A stretch of 64,000 nucleotides of DNA, taken from assembly GCF_000975055.1 (NCBI RefSeq), contig NZ_BBRB01000001.1:186001-250000 (forward strand). Reading direction: 5' to 3'. The DNA comes from Demequina sediminicola (GTDB lineage Bacteria; Actinomycetota; Actinomycetes; Actinomycetales; Demequinaceae). The first letter of the stretch is position 1. Every line of letters begins with the position of its first letter. Below the pieces are notes generated by a model that had not been told where the DNA came from, made no database searches, and saw only the letters and a program-made list of their open reading frames with translations. Below, in pieces: positions 17,397-26,910 of the stretch. A program made the translations under genes and the position numbers.

Positions 17397-19172
17397 ATGG
17401 CAACCGAGCACGATTTTGACGTCGTTATCGTGGGCGCCGGTGGCGCTGGCATGCGTGCCGCGCTGGAAAGCTCACAGCGCGCCAAGACGGCCGTGATCAC
17501 CAAGCTCTACCCCACGCGTTCGCACACCGGTGCAGCGCAGGGCGGCATGGCAGCAGCGCTCGCCAACGTCGAGGACGACAACGCCGAATGGCACACCTTC
17601 GACACCGTCAAAGGTGGCGACTACTTGGTGGACCAAGACGCCGCAGAGATCCTGTGCAACGAGGCCATCGACGCGGTCCTGGACCTCGAGAAGATGGGGC
17701 TGCCGTTCAACCGCACCCCCGACGGCACTGTTGACCAGCGTCGCTTTGGTGGCCACACGCGTAATCACGGCGAGGCTGCGGTGCGCCGCGCCTGCTACGC
17801 CGCAGACCGCACCGGCCACATGATTCTGCAGACCCTCTACCAACAGTGCATCAAGCAGGAAGTGGAGTTCTTCAACGAGTTCTACGTTCTGGACTTGATC
17901 CTCGACGGCGACCCCCAGGCTGCCGGCGAAGATGGCGAAGTCGCTGCAGCGGGTGTCGTGGCGTACTCGCTGGCAACCGGCGAGATTCACACCTTCCGCG
18001 CCAAGTCAGTGGTGTTTGCCACCGGTGGCGCAGGCAAGGTCTTCAAGACCACGTCGAACGCTCACACCCTGACCGGTGACGGCATGGGCATCGCGCTCCG
18101 TGCAGGCCTGCCGCTGGAGGACATGGAGTTCTTCCAGTTCCACCCCACAGGCCTCGCTGGCTTGGGCATCCTGCTGTCTGAGGCTGCACGTGGTGAGGGC
18201 GGAATCCTCCGTAACTCCGAGGGCGAACGCTTCATGGAGCGTTACGCCCCGACCATCAAGGACTTGGCTCCTCGTGACATGGTCGCGCGCGCCATGGCCA
18301 ACGAAGTGCGCGAGGGCCGCGGTTGTGGCCCCAACAAGGACTACGTGCTGCTAGACCTCACGCACCTCGAGCCCAAGCACATTGACGAGAAGCTCCCCGA
18401 CATCACCGAATTCGCACGCACTTACCTGGGCGTCGAGCCTTACACCGAACCTGTGCCGGTGTTCCCGACGGCGCACTACGCCATGGGCGGCATCCCCACC
18501 AACGTTCAGGGTGAAGTCCTGCGCGACAACACCCACGTCGTCAAGGGCCTCTATGCGGCCGGCGAATGCGCCTGCGTGTCGGTGCACGGCGCCAACCGCC
18601 TCGGCACCAACTCACTGCTCGACATCAACGTCTTTGGGCGCCGCGCGGGCATCGCCGCAGCGGAGTATGCAAATGCCACCGAGACGACGCCGGAGCTCCC
18701 GGCCGATGCCGCGGCACGCCTCGAGAACACGGTGGCCCACCTGCGGAACACCGTAGGTGGCGAAGGCACGGAGCGCATCGCGCAGATCCGCAAGGAACTG
18801 CAGGAAACCATGGACCGCAACGTCCAGGTGTTCCGCACCGAAGAGTCACTTGCCGAGGCCCACGGCATCGTCAAGGACCTTCAGAAGCGCTACGAGAACA
18901 TCGCGATCCACGACCGTGGCACGCGCTTCAACACCGACCTCCTGGAAGCCATTGAACTGGCCTTCCTGCTGGAGTTGGCGGAAGTCGTGGTGCTCGGTGC
19001 CGAGGCTCGCAAGGAGTCGCGCGGTGGTCACTACCGTGAGGACTACCCCACGCGTGACGACGAGAACTTCATGCAGCACACCATGGCGTACAAGCGTGCC
19101 GATGGCACGGTGGACCTGGACTGGAAGCCCGTGGTGATCACGAAGTACCAGCCCATGGAACGTAAGTACTAG
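17397..19172 (+). CDS. sdhA: Succinate dehydrogenase flavoprotein subunit
   Basis: Oxidises succinate to fumarate. The FAD dinucleotide fold [14 protein letters not shown] is near residue 9, the covalent-FAD histidine is in [10 protein letters not shown] near 41, and [17 protein letters not shown] (cited in part, near 120) and EFFQFHPTG near 243 belong to the active site; [18 protein letters not shown] near 400 contacts FAD. 591 residues is normal. It abuts sdhD with no gap, and sdhB follows after 11 bp containing AGGAGG. Confidence 0.95.
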   Translation: MATEHDFDVVIVGAGGAGMRAALESSQRAKTAVITKLYPTRSHTGAAQGGMAAALANVEDDNAEWHTFDTVKGGDYLVDQDAAEILCNEAIDAVLDLEKMGLPFNRTPDGTVDQRRFGGHTRNHGEAAVRRACYAADRTGHMILQTLYQQCIKQEVEFFNEFYVLDLILDGDPQAAGEDGEVAAAGVVAYSLATGEIHTFRAKSVVFATGGAGKVFKTTSNAHTLTGDGMGIALRAGLPLEDMEFFQFHPTGLAGLGILLSEAARGEGGILRNSEGERFMERYAPTIKDLAPRDMVARAMANEVREGRGCGPNKDYVLLDLTHLEPKHIDEKLPDITEFARTYLGVEPYTEPVPVFPTAHYAMGGIPTNVQGEVLRDNTHVVKGLYAAGECACVSVHGANRLGTNSLLDINVFGRRAGIAAAEYANATETTPELPADAAARLENTVAHLRNTVGGEGTERIAQIRKELQETMDRNVQVFRTEESLAEAHGIVKDLQKRYENIAIHDRGTRFNTDLLEAIELAFLLELAEVVVLGAEARKESRGGHYREDYPTRDDENFMQHTMAYKRADGTVDLDWKPVVITKYQPMERKY

Positions 19173-19183
19173 GAGGGACCGAC

Positions 19184-19951
19184 ATGACTGCGACAGCTGA
19201 GAAGCCTGCGGAGGTGGGCGCTATCCCCACCATGACGGTCACGCTGAAGATCATGCGTCACGACCCCGACGGTTTGGACGGACGCGAGCCCGGCACCGAC
19301 TACTGGGAAGAGTTCCAGGTCGAGGCACACGCCACCGACCGCGTCCTCGACGCCCTGCACAAGATCAAGTGGGAGCAGGACGGCACACTTGCGTTCCGTC
19401 GTTCCTGTGCACACGGTGTGTGCGGTTCTGATGCGATGCGCATCAACGCCCGCAACCGCCTTGCCTGCAAGACGCTCCTCAAGGATCTCAACCCCGCCAA
19501 GCCCATCCAGGTGGAGCCCATCAAGGGTCTTCCCGTGGAGAAGGACCTGATCGTGGACATGGAGCCATTCTTCGCCTCCTACCGCGAGATCATGCCGTTC
19601 CTGATGACCTCGGGCCCCACCCCGGAGCGCGAGCGCCTTCAATCGCCAGAGGACCGTCAGCGCTTTGATGACACGACCAAGTGCATCATGTGTGCTGCCT
19701 GCACCACGAGCTGCCCCGTGTTCTGGACCGACGGACAGTACTTTGGTCCACAAGCCATCGTGGGCGCACACCGCTTCATCTTCGACTCACGCGACGAAGG
19801 CGAATGGGACCGTCTGGAAATCCTCAACGACAAGGCCGGTGTGTGGAAGTGCCGCACGGCTTTCAACTGCACCGAGGCTTGCCCCCGTGGCATCGAGGTC
19901 ACCAAGGCCATCTCCGAGGTCAAGCACGCACTCAACACTGGTGAGATCTAA
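19184..19951 (+). CDS. sdhB: Succinate dehydrogenase iron-sulfur subunit
   Basis: Carries electrons from SdhA to quinone through three clusters. Ligands are visible for [2Fe-2S] in RRSCAHGVCGSDAM near residue 68 with a later cysteine in RLACK, for [4Fe-4S] in CIMCAACTTSCP near 168 and for [3Fe-4S] in CRTAFNCTEACPRGI near 222. 255 residues. AGGAGG precedes the ATG. It is the last gene of the operon; a strong terminator follows. Confidence 0.95.
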   Translation: MTATAEKPAEVGAIPTMTVTLKIMRHDPDGLDGREPGTDYWEEFQVEAHATDRVLDALHKIKWEQDGTLAFRRSCAHGVCGSDAMRINARNRLACKTLLKDLNPAKPIQVEPIKGLPVEKDLIVDMEPFFASYREIMPFLMTSGPTPERERLQSPEDRQRFDDTTKCIMCAACTTSCPVFWTDGQYFGPQAIVGAHRFIFDSRDEGEWDRLEILNDKAGVWKCRTAFNCTEACPRGIEVTKAISEVKHALNTGEI

Positions 19952-19996
19952 AGATCCGATGCGGTGACCGTACCTCGCGAGAGGTGCGCACCCCCA

Positions 19997-20064
19997 CACA
20001 GAAGCCGCGGGCGAGACACAGAAGCCGCGGGCGAGAGGGTCAACCTCTTGCCCGCGGCTTTTTA
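19997..20064 (+). terminator. sdh operon terminator with duplicated 5' arm
   Basis: AAGCCGCGGGC (20022-20032) pairs with GCCCGCGGCTT (20050-20060), followed by T's: a classical intrinsic terminator. The 20-bp unit containing the left arm is repeated perfectly in tandem (19997-20016 and 20017-20036), so two left arms compete for one right arm. Confidence 0.85.
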
Positions 20065-20065
20065 A

Positions 20066-21193
20066 CTATGAGCCGCGTTGCCGCTCCGTGGCCCGCGCGG
20101 TCGTCACTGAACCCTTGTCCCGGCGCGACGTGGGCTCGGCTGGCTGAGTGGGGATCAACTGCGTGTCAAGAATCTTGTCCTCGGGAAGCGTGCCTAGCCA
20201 GGCGGCAACGAACAACATGATTTTGGCCACCCAATCCGCAAAGATCAGGATGGTCAGCACCGCAGCGAACGATCCCAGCACCGGGTTATCGCCCACGCCG
20301 CCGACCACAAACGACACTCCCTGACGGAGGATGCCAATCGCGATGGCACCAGCAATGAGCGCGATGAACAGTTCCTTCTTGGCGCCGCGGTAGCGCCCCA
20401 ATACCACCATCGCCAATGCCAAGAAGGCCATGTCGACGAGGACACCCACAAGCAGTGCTGGCCCGCGGATAATCCATTGCGAAGCGACCTCGCCTGGAAT
20501 CCAGCTCGCCAAGACCTCTGCAAACTGCGAGGCAAGCACCTGCACAGCCATGCCCACGACAACAATCACACCAATGGCCAGCAGGGCGCCAAAATCACGC
20601 AACTTGCCCTGGACAGGCGCGTTGCGCTCCTTACCCAGCATGGTGCGCGTACCGACGCGGACAGCAGTGAGATAACGCGCGGCCGTATTGAAGAGAATCA
20701 AGAAGGAGACCACACCCACCACACCCGTGATGGTCTGTGGCTGGATGGCTCCGGGATCGATGAGTCCACCGGTATCACCGCTGTCATCCTTGACTACCCC
20801 CGGAATGGTGTCGTCAATGAACGAGTAGAACGTGTCATTCCAGTTCTCGTTGAACTGCACCATGAAGCTGGAGATTGTCACACCGATGACGAGGGCCGCT
20901 GACAGTGCGGTCAGGGAGAAGTACGCCATGCCTCCGGCGAGGACATTCGAGTTGCCCTCAGCCGCACGAGTGAGCATCTTTCCGAGATGGGTCCCGTCAA
21001 AGCGCTTCTTCTTCGCTTTGGCATCCGCAATCGCCGCTTTGGTCTTATCGATGGCACCTGAGCCTTCAAGTGATTGGCGGCTCCGCCGGACAGTCTTGGA
21101 CCCGTCGAACGCGTCACGCATAGACCTACGCTCGGGCGACTGGGCTTCGCCGGCCGTGCCGTCGGTGGACCTGGATTCGTCGGTGTCTGCCAT
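20066..21193 (-). CDS. YihY/BrkB-family inner membrane protein (YhjD-like)
   Basis: A 375-residue polytopic protein of the YihY/virulence factor BrkB family. A charged cytoplasmic N-terminus of about 85 residues precedes GMAYFSLTALSAALVIGVTI near 88, then FNTAARYLTAVRVGTRTMLG near 165 and about six helices in total. The biochemical role of the family is unsettled (older ribonuclease BN naming is wrong for it). It starts 3 bp after the trpS stop on the same strand; trpS next to a YhjD-like gene is also the mycobacterial arrangement (Rv3335c/Rv3336c). Confidence 0.82.
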   Translation of the reverse strand: MADTDESRSTDGTAGEAQSPERRSMRDAFDGSKTVRRSRQSLEGSGAIDKTKAAIADAKAKKKRFDGTHLGKMLTRAAEGNSNVLAGGMAYFSLTALSAALVIGVTISSFMVQFNENWNDTFYSFIDDTIPGVVKDDSGDTGGLIDPGAIQPQTITGVVGVVSFLILFNTAARYLTAVRVGTRTMLGKERNAPVQGKLRDFGALLAIGVIVVVGMAVQVLASQFAEVLASWIPGEVASQWIIRGPALLVGVLVDMAFLALAMVVLGRYRGAKKELFIALIAGAIAIGILRQGVSFVVGGVGDNPVLGSFAAVLTILIFADWVAKIMLFVAAWLGTLPEDKILDTQLIPTQPAEPTSRRDKGSVTTARATERQRGS

Positions 21194-21196
21194 CGG

Positions 21197-22219
21197 CTAC
21201 CCCTGCAGTTGTGGTGCGATGAGGCCTACGCGGTCGTAGAGACGTTCAAGCGTGGGACGGGCCATGCCGCGGGCCTTGCTGGCACCGTCCGCGAGCACCC
21301 CGTCCAACTTGTCAGGTGACTCGATCCAGTCCATTGCACGCTCGTGGACAGGCGTCAGATACTCCACCACGACATCGGCGAGGTCGACCTTGAGGTGGCC
21401 ATACATTTTGCCTTCGTATTCGGCGACGATGTCCTCGACCGTTCGCCCGGTGAGCGCCGAATAGATTGTCAGAAGGTTCGATACGCCGGGCTTCTCTTCC
21501 CGGTCGAACGACACCACCGTGCCGGAATCCGTCGCAGCTGACTTGATGTTCTTCGCGACCTTCTTGGGGTCATCGAGGATCTCGATCAAACCCTTCGGGC
21601 TTGAGAAAGACTTGGACATCTTCCTCGTCGGATCCTGGAGGTCATAGATCTTCGCAGTCTCCTTGACGATGTGCGGTTCAGGGACCACGACGGAGCCATC
21701 TCCGAGCCGGGTGTTCAGACGCTCTGCGAGGTCTCGGGAGAGTTCAAGGTGTTGACGCTGATCTTCACCCACGGGCACCACATTGGTGTCGTAAAGGAGA
21801 ATGTCAGCGGCCATCAGCACTGGATAGGTGAACAGCCCGACGTTAGTACCGGACTCCCCCACCTTTGCCGACTTGTCCTTGAACTGCGTCATGCGGCCGG
21901 CCTCGCCCATGCCAGTGAACGTCGACAGCAACCACGCAAGTTGAGTGTGCTCAGCCACATGCGACTGCACAAACACCGTGGAGCGCTCGGGGTCGACTCC
22001 CGCAGCGAGGAACTGCGCGGCCGTGCGGCGTGTGCGTTCTCGAAGTACAGCGGGGTCAGGCGCAACAGTCAACGCGTGCAGGTCAACCACGCCGTAGATC
22101 GCGTCATGCGTGTCCTGAAGCTTGACCCACTCCACCAGTGCACCCAAATAGTTGCCGAGCTGGAGGGAATCAGACGTCGGCTGCATGGCCGAAAACACGC
22201 GAGGCTTCATGCGCGCCAT
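21197..22219 (-). CDS. trpS: Tryptophanyl-tRNA synthetase
   Basis: Class I synthetase charging tRNA-Trp. The HIGH-like motif reads [12 protein letters not shown] near residue 16 and the KMSKS motif is [12 protein letters not shown] near 195, with the Trp-pocket residues in [19 protein letters not shown], cited as [10 protein letters not shown] near 145. I prefer the ATG at 22219 (MARMKP); a further upstream TTG at 22237 and an ATG at 22210 are possible. The C-terminal domain with [14 protein letters not shown] is complete. brkB-like follows after 3 bp. Confidence 0.92.
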   Translation of the reverse strand: MARMKPRVFSAMQPTSDSLQLGNYLGALVEWVKLQDTHDAIYGVVDLHALTVAPDPAVLRERTRRTAAQFLAAGVDPERSTVFVQSHVAEHTQLAWLLSTFTGMGEAGRMTQFKDKSAKVGESGTNVGLFTYPVLMAADILLYDTNVVPVGEDQRQHLELSRDLAERLNTRLGDGSVVVPEPHIVKETAKIYDLQDPTRKMSKSFSSPKGLIEILDDPKKVAKNIKSAATDSGTVVSFDREEKPGVSNLLTIYSALTGRTVEDIVAEYEGKMYGHLKVDLADVVVEYLTPVHERAMDWIESPDKLDGVLADGASKARGMARPTLERLYDRVGLIAPQLQG

Positions 22220-22257
22220 TATTGCGCACGCACCCAACGTGGCGAAACCGCTGGTGC

Positions 22258-22698
22258 CTAGGTCGCCTCGTCGTCGAACGGAGCTACGGCAGTCTCGGCG
22301 GGACCTGTCGGAGGCCCGTGCGACGCCGCGCCACCTGACGTCGCGCCGCCTGAAACGGCACCTTCCGCAACAGCAGCACTCGACAGCGCGCTAGACGCCG
22401 CCGCGGTGGTGGCAGTGCCCGAGGCCGCCGCCGTCGCGGAGCGTGAAGCGGCCGGGGGTTCCGCTAGCGCTTCCTTCACGATCCTGCGCGGGTCGTACTG
22501 GCGAGGGTCGAGCTGCTTCCAGTCCACGTCGTCTCCGACCTCAGACTTCAGCGACTCCTTGCCCTCGTTGACCATGTCGCGCCCACGCACAATCCACTCA
22601 CGGAACTGACGGGCGTATTCGGGCATACGCTCGGGGCCGATCACGAGAATCGCGACCAGCACAATGATGAGGAGTTCTCCTCCATTGATGCCCAACAC
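22258..22698 (-). CDS. tatB: Twin-arginine translocase subunit TatB
   Basis: A single N-terminal helix ([21 protein letters not shown], cited in part, near residue 6) with the GPE hinge and a following amphipathic helix ([16 protein letters not shown]) mark the TatA/B family; the glutamate at about residue 8 and the position next to htrA, rseA and sigE indicate TatB. The Ala/Ser/Thr/Gly-rich tail after residue 85 is disordered. TatB forms part of the receptor for folded Tat substrates. 146 residues. Confidence 0.85.
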   Translation of the reverse strand: MLGINGGELLIIVLVAILVIGPERMPEYARQFREWIVRGRDMVNEGKESLKSEVGDDVDWKQLDPRQYDPRRIVKEALAEPPAASRSATAAASGTATTAAASSALSSAAVAEGAVSGGATSGGAASHGPPTGPAETAVAPFDDEAT

Positions 22699-22735
22699 AG
22701 TTCTATTGTGCCGCCTTATCCCAACTGCGCAGTGC

Positions 22736-24244
22736 CTACCCCTGCTGAGCGTCGAGCGTCGCGGAGGAAGCCAAGGTCACCGTGATGTCCTCTTGCTCGC
22801 CATCGCGGAGCACAGTGAGGACGACGTCGTCGCCGGGTGACTGTGCACGGATTGCCACCACGAGTTCATCGACCTGAGTGATGGGACGCCCGTCGATTGC
22901 CGTGATGACGTCTCCAGGTTCGATGCCAGCTTCCGCTGCTGGCAGGCCCGGGGTCACACCCTCCGCATCGTCCACGACCTTGACGCCCTCGCCTACATAG
23001 CGACGGTCAAGCTGGACGCCGATGAGCGGATAGGTAGCCTCGCCAGTTTCGATCAGCTCGTTGGCAGTCCGCTCCGCCTGGTTGGACGGAATGGCGAAAC
23101 CCAGACCGATGGAACCCGTGCTGTCAACACTGTCGGAGAGCGTGGCAATCGCCGAGTTCACACCGATGACCTCGCCGTTGGCATTCAGCAGCGGGCCACC
23201 AGAGTTTCCAGGGTTGATTGCGGCATCGGTTTGAATCGCGTCGATGAACGCGAACCCATCCGTATTGTCTCCGGCAGTCACCGGTCGGTGCATGGCAGAG
23301 ACGATTCCCGTGGTTACCGTGGCCTGCAGACCCAGCGGAGACCCCACGGCGATAGCGTCGTCACCGACGACGACCTCATCCGAGTCCGCGAAGGCGAGAG
23401 GAGTGAGGCCTTCGAGGTCAACCTGAAGCACCGCAAGGTCGTAGTCGCTCGTGGCACCCACCAGATCTGCGGGATACTCCGATCCATCCGAGAAGATCAC
23501 CGTGATGTCATCGGCCCCTTCCACGACGTGGTTGTTCGTCATGATGTAGCCGTCTTCACGAATGACGAACCCTGAACCTGTGGACCCACCCACCGAACTG
23601 ATGCTTGCCTCGATAGACACCGTCGACGGCATCACTTCAGCAGCCACTGCCGCAACCGATCCCTCAGGACGATCAACCGGCTCGGAAGTTGCAGTAGCGA
23701 TGGTGGCCTCGGCCCCATCGCCGTACTCATCCCACGCCCACGAGCCCAACACCCCGCCACCTAGGCCCAAGAGCAGTGCTCCGGCGGTGATGCCGGCGAC
23801 GGCACCCTTACCGACTTTTCCGCGCTTCTCCTTCGCAGGCTTGGCGCCAGCTGCTGGGTCTGACGGGGGCGTGCCGTATGCGGCACCGTCATACGCTGGC
23901 GCAGCGGTCGAGAACGTTCCGTCGGGCCGCACTGCTGCGGGGTCGTGAGGGGCCATAGCCGACTGTGCGGGGACCTGGTGAGCGGCGCCATAGGGCGTGG
24001 CGGTTGGCCGCTCAGCCGCAGCCTGCTGCTGAGGCGCGGGCTGCTGCTGGATGGGGTACTCAAGCTTCTCGGTGTCGTACTGCGGCCCAGCCGGCGCGCC
24101 GGTGGGAGGCGTAGGCGGCACCGCATCGGCAACGGGCGACGCTGCGCTTGGCGGCGTTGTCGACTCGGCAGAATCGTGGTCCGCGTTCACATCAGGACGC
24201 TTTCCCTCAGGGTCGCTCGGGGAGGCGAATGGGTTGTCAGACAT
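22736..24244 (-). CDS. htrA: HtrA-like serine protease with PDZ domain
   Basis: Membrane-anchored S1C protease of envelope quality control. A Pro/Ala-rich cytoplasmic region (residues 1-135) is followed by one helix near 146-170, then the trypsin fold with catalytic His in TNNHVVEGAD near 238, Asp in SDYDLAVLQ near 268 and Ser in NPGNSGGPL near 345, and a C-terminal PDZ domain containing AGIEPGDVITAIDGRPI, cited as EPGDVITAIDG near 445. 502 residues. It lies between rseA and tatB as in the mycobacterial sigE-rseA-htrA-tatB cluster and is probably in the sigma-E regulon. Confidence 0.92.
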   Translation of the reverse strand: MSDNPFASPSDPEGKRPDVNADHDSAESTTPPSAASPVADAVPPTPPTGAPAGPQYDTEKLEYPIQQQPAPQQQAAAERPTATPYGAAHQVPAQSAMAPHDPAAVRPDGTFSTAAPAYDGAAYGTPPSDPAAGAKPAKEKRGKVGKGAVAGITAGALLLGLGGGVLGSWAWDEYGDGAEATIATATSEPVDRPEGSVAAVAAEVMPSTVSIEASISSVGGSTGSGFVIREDGYIMTNNHVVEGADDITVIFSDGSEYPADLVGATSDYDLAVLQVDLEGLTPLAFADSDEVVVGDDAIAVGSPLGLQATVTTGIVSAMHRPVTAGDNTDGFAFIDAIQTDAAINPGNSGGPLLNANGEVIGVNSAIATLSDSVDSTGSIGLGFAIPSNQAERTANELIETGEATYPLIGVQLDRRYVGEGVKVVDDAEGVTPGLPAAEAGIEPGDVITAIDGRPITQVDELVVAIRAQSPGDDVVLTVLRDGEQEDITVTLASSATLDAQQG

Positions 24245-24258
24245 GATGCTCCTTGAGG

Positions 24259-25104
24259 TCAGTCCCCTGCGACGGTTGCCGCAATGCGCTGCGCGCCTTG
24301 TCCAAGTCGCGCAAAGAATCCAGGGGGTTCAGCGGAAGGAAAACTCGAAGCGGCTGCCTCGAGGGTAGAACGACTACATTCACATGCCGCAGAGATGACG
24401 ATATCGCCGGTCTGCCAGATGTAGTGGAGTGGGTTCTCACCCACCTGGTACGCAGTGGCCTTGCCCAACTGCACGCTGGGAAGATCCTCAATAGACCCGT
24501 CGAGTGACCCGTGCTGCTCCGTCACGACGATGAGATCCGAGCCTGCCAGCACCTGTGCGGCCAAAATGTTGCTGCCGTCGGCCCGCTTCAGTACACGTGC
24601 CTCGATGGGGACCAAGTCGGCCTCTTCCCAGTCGGGGTGTGCCCAGGCCGCAAGCGAATCACCTGTACGCATGGAACTCGACGAGATAAAAGAGACCCCG
24701 CCGTCGGCGGTGCCAGACTCGGCTCCATCTGCGAACGCTAGTTCTACTTCATGCGGTGCACCAGCGGCGTAGCACGCCACTACCCCCGACGAGACGAGCA
24801 TGAAGACCAACATCATCACCAGCATCGGCCGTTGTCCCTGGCCCGCAGCGGCGCGGACCTGAGCTTTACTCTCGTGCTGCGCGATCTCTGCCATGCGTTG
24901 CCGATCCAACAACTGTTGAGTGAAGCGCATGTCAATGCCAGCATCGGCCGTCTTCAACGCCTCGCGAGCGTCTCGCAACTCTTCCCAGCGGGTGCGGCAG
25001 TCCTCGCACGACTCCAGGTGAGCCATGGCGTCAGTGGTCGCTTCTCGACTCAAACGGTTGTCAAGAAGGTCGTGGACCGAATCGCCTAGGTGCTTATCAC
25101 TCAC
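24259..25104 (-). CDS. rseA: Anti-sigma factor (zinc-finger ZAS type, RseA-like)
   Basis: The N-terminal anti-sigma domain has the zinc motif HLESCEDC near residue 29, which would clamp the ECF sigma factor encoded immediately upstream. One helix near residues 95-117 ([18 protein letters not shown]) anchors it, leaving an extracytoplasmic sensor of about 160 residues with no family I recognise. Its GTG start overlaps the sigE stop (GTGA), giving coupled synthesis of sigma and anti-sigma. Regulated proteolysis would release the sigma factor under envelope stress. Confidence 0.85.
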   Translation of the reverse strand: MSDKHLGDSVHDLLDNRLSREATTDAMAHLESCEDCRTRWEELRDAREALKTADAGIDMRFTQQLLDRQRMAEIAQHESKAQVRAAAGQGQRPMLVMMLVFMLVSSGVVACYAAGAPHEVELAFADGAESGTADGGVSFISSSSMRTGDSLAAWAHPDWEEADLVPIEARVLKRADGSNILAAQVLAGSDLIVVTEQHGSLDGSIEDLPSVQLGKATAYQVGENPLHYIWQTGDIVISAACECSRSTLEAAASSFPSAEPPGFFARLGQGAQRIAATVAGD

Positions 25105-25709
25105 ACGCCACCTCGCACCGGCGCACGGTGGGCCAACGACCCACGGAGCTTCGCGCGGGCGCGAGACAGTCGAGACCGGACAGTTCCCATCTTGATGCCA
25201 AGGGTGGCAGCAATTTCCTCATACGACAGACCTTCAATATCGCTCAGCACTACTGCAGCGCGGTACTCAGGGGGAAGGTCTGCCAAGGCGGCGATGATGT
25301 CATCGCCTAGATGGGACATGTCAAAGGCGTCCTCGGGCTGTCCCGAACGCTCGTGGCGATCGAAACTGTCCGACGTGGCAACGGCAACATCATCTTCGGC
25401 CATGAAGTCGAAGCGGATGCGCTTTTTGCGACGCATGCGGTCAAGGAACAAATTGGTCGTAATGCGGTGAAGCCATCCCTCAAACGTTCCCGGCTTGAAC
25501 TGGGACAACGAGTTGAAGACGCGGATGAAAACATCCTGCGTCAGGTCCTCAGCATCGTGCTGATTTCCTGTGAGGTGATAGGCCAATCGGTATACCCGGC
25601 CAGAGTGGTCCTCGACGATGCGTTCCCACGTCAATTCTGGTGGGAGCGTCGGGGTCGCGGAAGTAAGGCTCTCACTTTGTGATTGAGTCACACTTTGTGT
25701 CTGAGTCAT
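25101..25709 (-). CDS. sigE: ECF RNA polymerase sigma factor, SigE type
   Basis: Group IV sigma factor: region 2 around [26 protein letters not shown] (cited in part, [15 protein letters not shown] near residue 55) and region 4 [23 protein letters not shown] (in part, near 150) ending in [16 protein letters not shown]. The start at 25709 (MTQTQS) follows GGAGGAAGG by about 8 bases; the longer frame has no ribosome site. The gene leads the sigE-rseA-htrA-tatB cluster and has a sigma-E-like promoter of its own just upstream, indicating positive autoregulation. Confidence 0.9.
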   Translation of the reverse strand: MTQTQSVTQSQSESLTSATPTLPPELTWERIVEDHSGRVYRLAYHLTGNQHDAEDLTQDVFIRVFNSLSQFKPGTFEGWLHRITTNLFLDRMRRKKRIRFDFMAEDDVAVATSDSFDRHERSGQPEDAFDMSHLGDDIIAALADLPPEYRAAVVLSDIEGLSYEEIAATLGIKMGTVRSRLSRARAKLRGSLAHRAPVRGGV

Positions 25710-25737
25710 CTCAGTTACCTTCCTCCACACCACGTCC

Positions 25738-25764
25738 AACGGATACCAATAACTTCATGTTCCC
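25738..25764 (-). promoter_or_regulatory. Candidate sigma-E autoregulatory promoter
   Basis: Read on the minus strand, GGGAAC (25764-25759) is followed by AT, 15 bases and CGTT (25741-25738), matching the mycobacterial sigma-E type promoter (GGGAAC then about 17 bases then CGTT). It lies about 30 bases upstream of the sigE start codon. Confidence 0.6.
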
Positions 25765-25838
25765 ACGCAATCCTGGGAGTTTGCTGAGACAAACGTCCCT
25801 CGCACCGGACTACGATGCAAGGGTTGAAGGAGGCTGCC

Positions 25839-26471
25839 ATGAGTACAGAGGCCGCAAACTGGGCATACAGCGAGGACTTCCTGCCGGAGGACCGGGTATT
25901 GCTCACGGCACGAGACATCGCCGACGAGCTCGGGTGCATTCCCGTTCTGCCCGGCGCAGGGCAAGCGCTTCAGCTCCTCACCCAAGCTTCTGGCACCCGC
26001 TCGGCTGTCGAAATCGGCACCGGAGCAGGCGTGTCACTCGTCTACCTCCTCAGGGGTATGACCCAGGGTGGCGTTGTCACCACCATCGATGTCGAGCCCG
26101 AACACCACAAAGCCGCGCGCAAGACCCTTGCGGCAGCGGGCTTCACTCCTGAGCGAGCCCGCATGATCACTGGACGTGCACTCGACGTCCTCCCACGCCT
26201 CACCGACGGCGGCTATGACCTTGTCTTGATCGATGCTCGCAAGGTCGAATACCCCCAGTACCTCGAACAGGCGCTCAGGCTCGTGCGCATCGGCGGAATG
26301 ATCGCGATCGACAACTCCCTGTGGCACGGTCGCGTTCCCGACCCCGCGCAACGCGACCAGGAAACCACCGCGATCCGCACCACCTTGAAGCACATCCGCG
26401 AAAACGAATCACTCACGACAGTCCTGTTGCCATCTGGGGACGGCCTGCTCGTGGCCATCCGCAACGCCTAG
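25839..26471 (+). CDS. SAM-dependent O-methyltransferase (class I, catechol-O-methyltransferase-like)
   Basis: A 210-residue methyltransferase of the O-methyltransferase family 3: SAM-binding AVEIGTGAGVSLVYLLRG near residue 58 and VTTIDVEPEHHKAA near 83, metal-site acidic residues in DLVLIDARKVEYPQYL near 130 and GGMIAIDNSLWHGRV near 158. The ATG at 25839 follows GAAGGAGG. Orthologues sit divergently beside sigE in mycobacteria (Rv1220c); the substrate is unknown. The DARK rather than DADK variant in the metal loop is worth noting. Confidence 0.85.
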   Translation: MSTEAANWAYSEDFLPEDRVLLTARDIADELGCIPVLPGAGQALQLLTQASGTRSAVEIGTGAGVSLVYLLRGMTQGGVVTTIDVEPEHHKAARKTLAAAGFTPERARMITGRALDVLPRLTDGGYDLVLIDARKVEYPQYLEQALRLVRIGGMIAIDNSLWHGRVPDPAQRDQETTAIRTTLKHIRENESLTTVLLPSGDGLLVAIRNA

Positions 26472-26567
26472 GCCACTCACGGGCAATTGCGGGGTAGGCA
26501 CCGCCATCGGGGTTGACGAGATCGCAGTGCCGTCGGGAGCGAAGGTCGCCGACCATTGGATATGACA

Positions 26568-26597
26568 ACGGCCGCGCCCCCAATGGAGCGCGGCCGT
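26568..26597. terminator. Hairpin terminator
   Basis: ACGGCCGCGC (26568-26577) and GCGCGGCCGT (26588-26597) form a 10-bp stem between the convergent methyltransferase and DUF3117 genes. Confidence 0.7.
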
Positions 26598-26619
26598 CGC
26601 GAAGGTATTGAATTAAGCG

Positions 26620-26787
26620 TTACTGCAAGGCGCCTGCGAGTGCATCGCGTAGCGACGCAACCTCGTCAGCGTTCACCTCAACGACGAGGCGTCCACCGCC
26701 TTCAAGCGGCACTCGCATCACATACCCGCGACCCTCCTTTACGACCTCCATGGGGCCGTCGCCGGTACGGGGCTTCATCGCAGCCAT
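26620..26787 (-). CDS. DUF3117 small conserved protein
   Basis: A 55-residue actinobacterial protein of unknown function, beginning MAAMKPRTGDGPMEV and containing VPLEGGGRLVVEV, the conserved core of DUF3117. The start has GAGGAG about 8 bases upstream. The family is found almost throughout Actinobacteria, commonly in this neighbourhood near sigE. It has no signal peptide or helix long enough to span a membrane. The gene is too short for ordinary ORF cut-offs but is well conserved. Confidence 0.88.
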   Translation of the reverse strand: MAAMKPRTGDGPMEVVKEGRGYVMRVPLEGGGRLVVEVNADEVASLRDALAGALQ

Positions 26788-26910
26788 ATGTGTATCTCCT
26801 CGGAAGTTCGCGTGGCCACGCTTCGCGCGGCGCTGGGAACTATTCTACGATGCCGGGCGTATTCCCCAAAACCCCGGTCGAAGTTCTTGAGGGCGTGTCT
26901 CCCGGCACCC

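Noticed and set aside
20066..21193. Ribonuclease BN annotation for the YihY/BrkB-like gene
   Set aside because: The name arose from a historical misassignment; the protein is a polytopic membrane protein with no nuclease motif.
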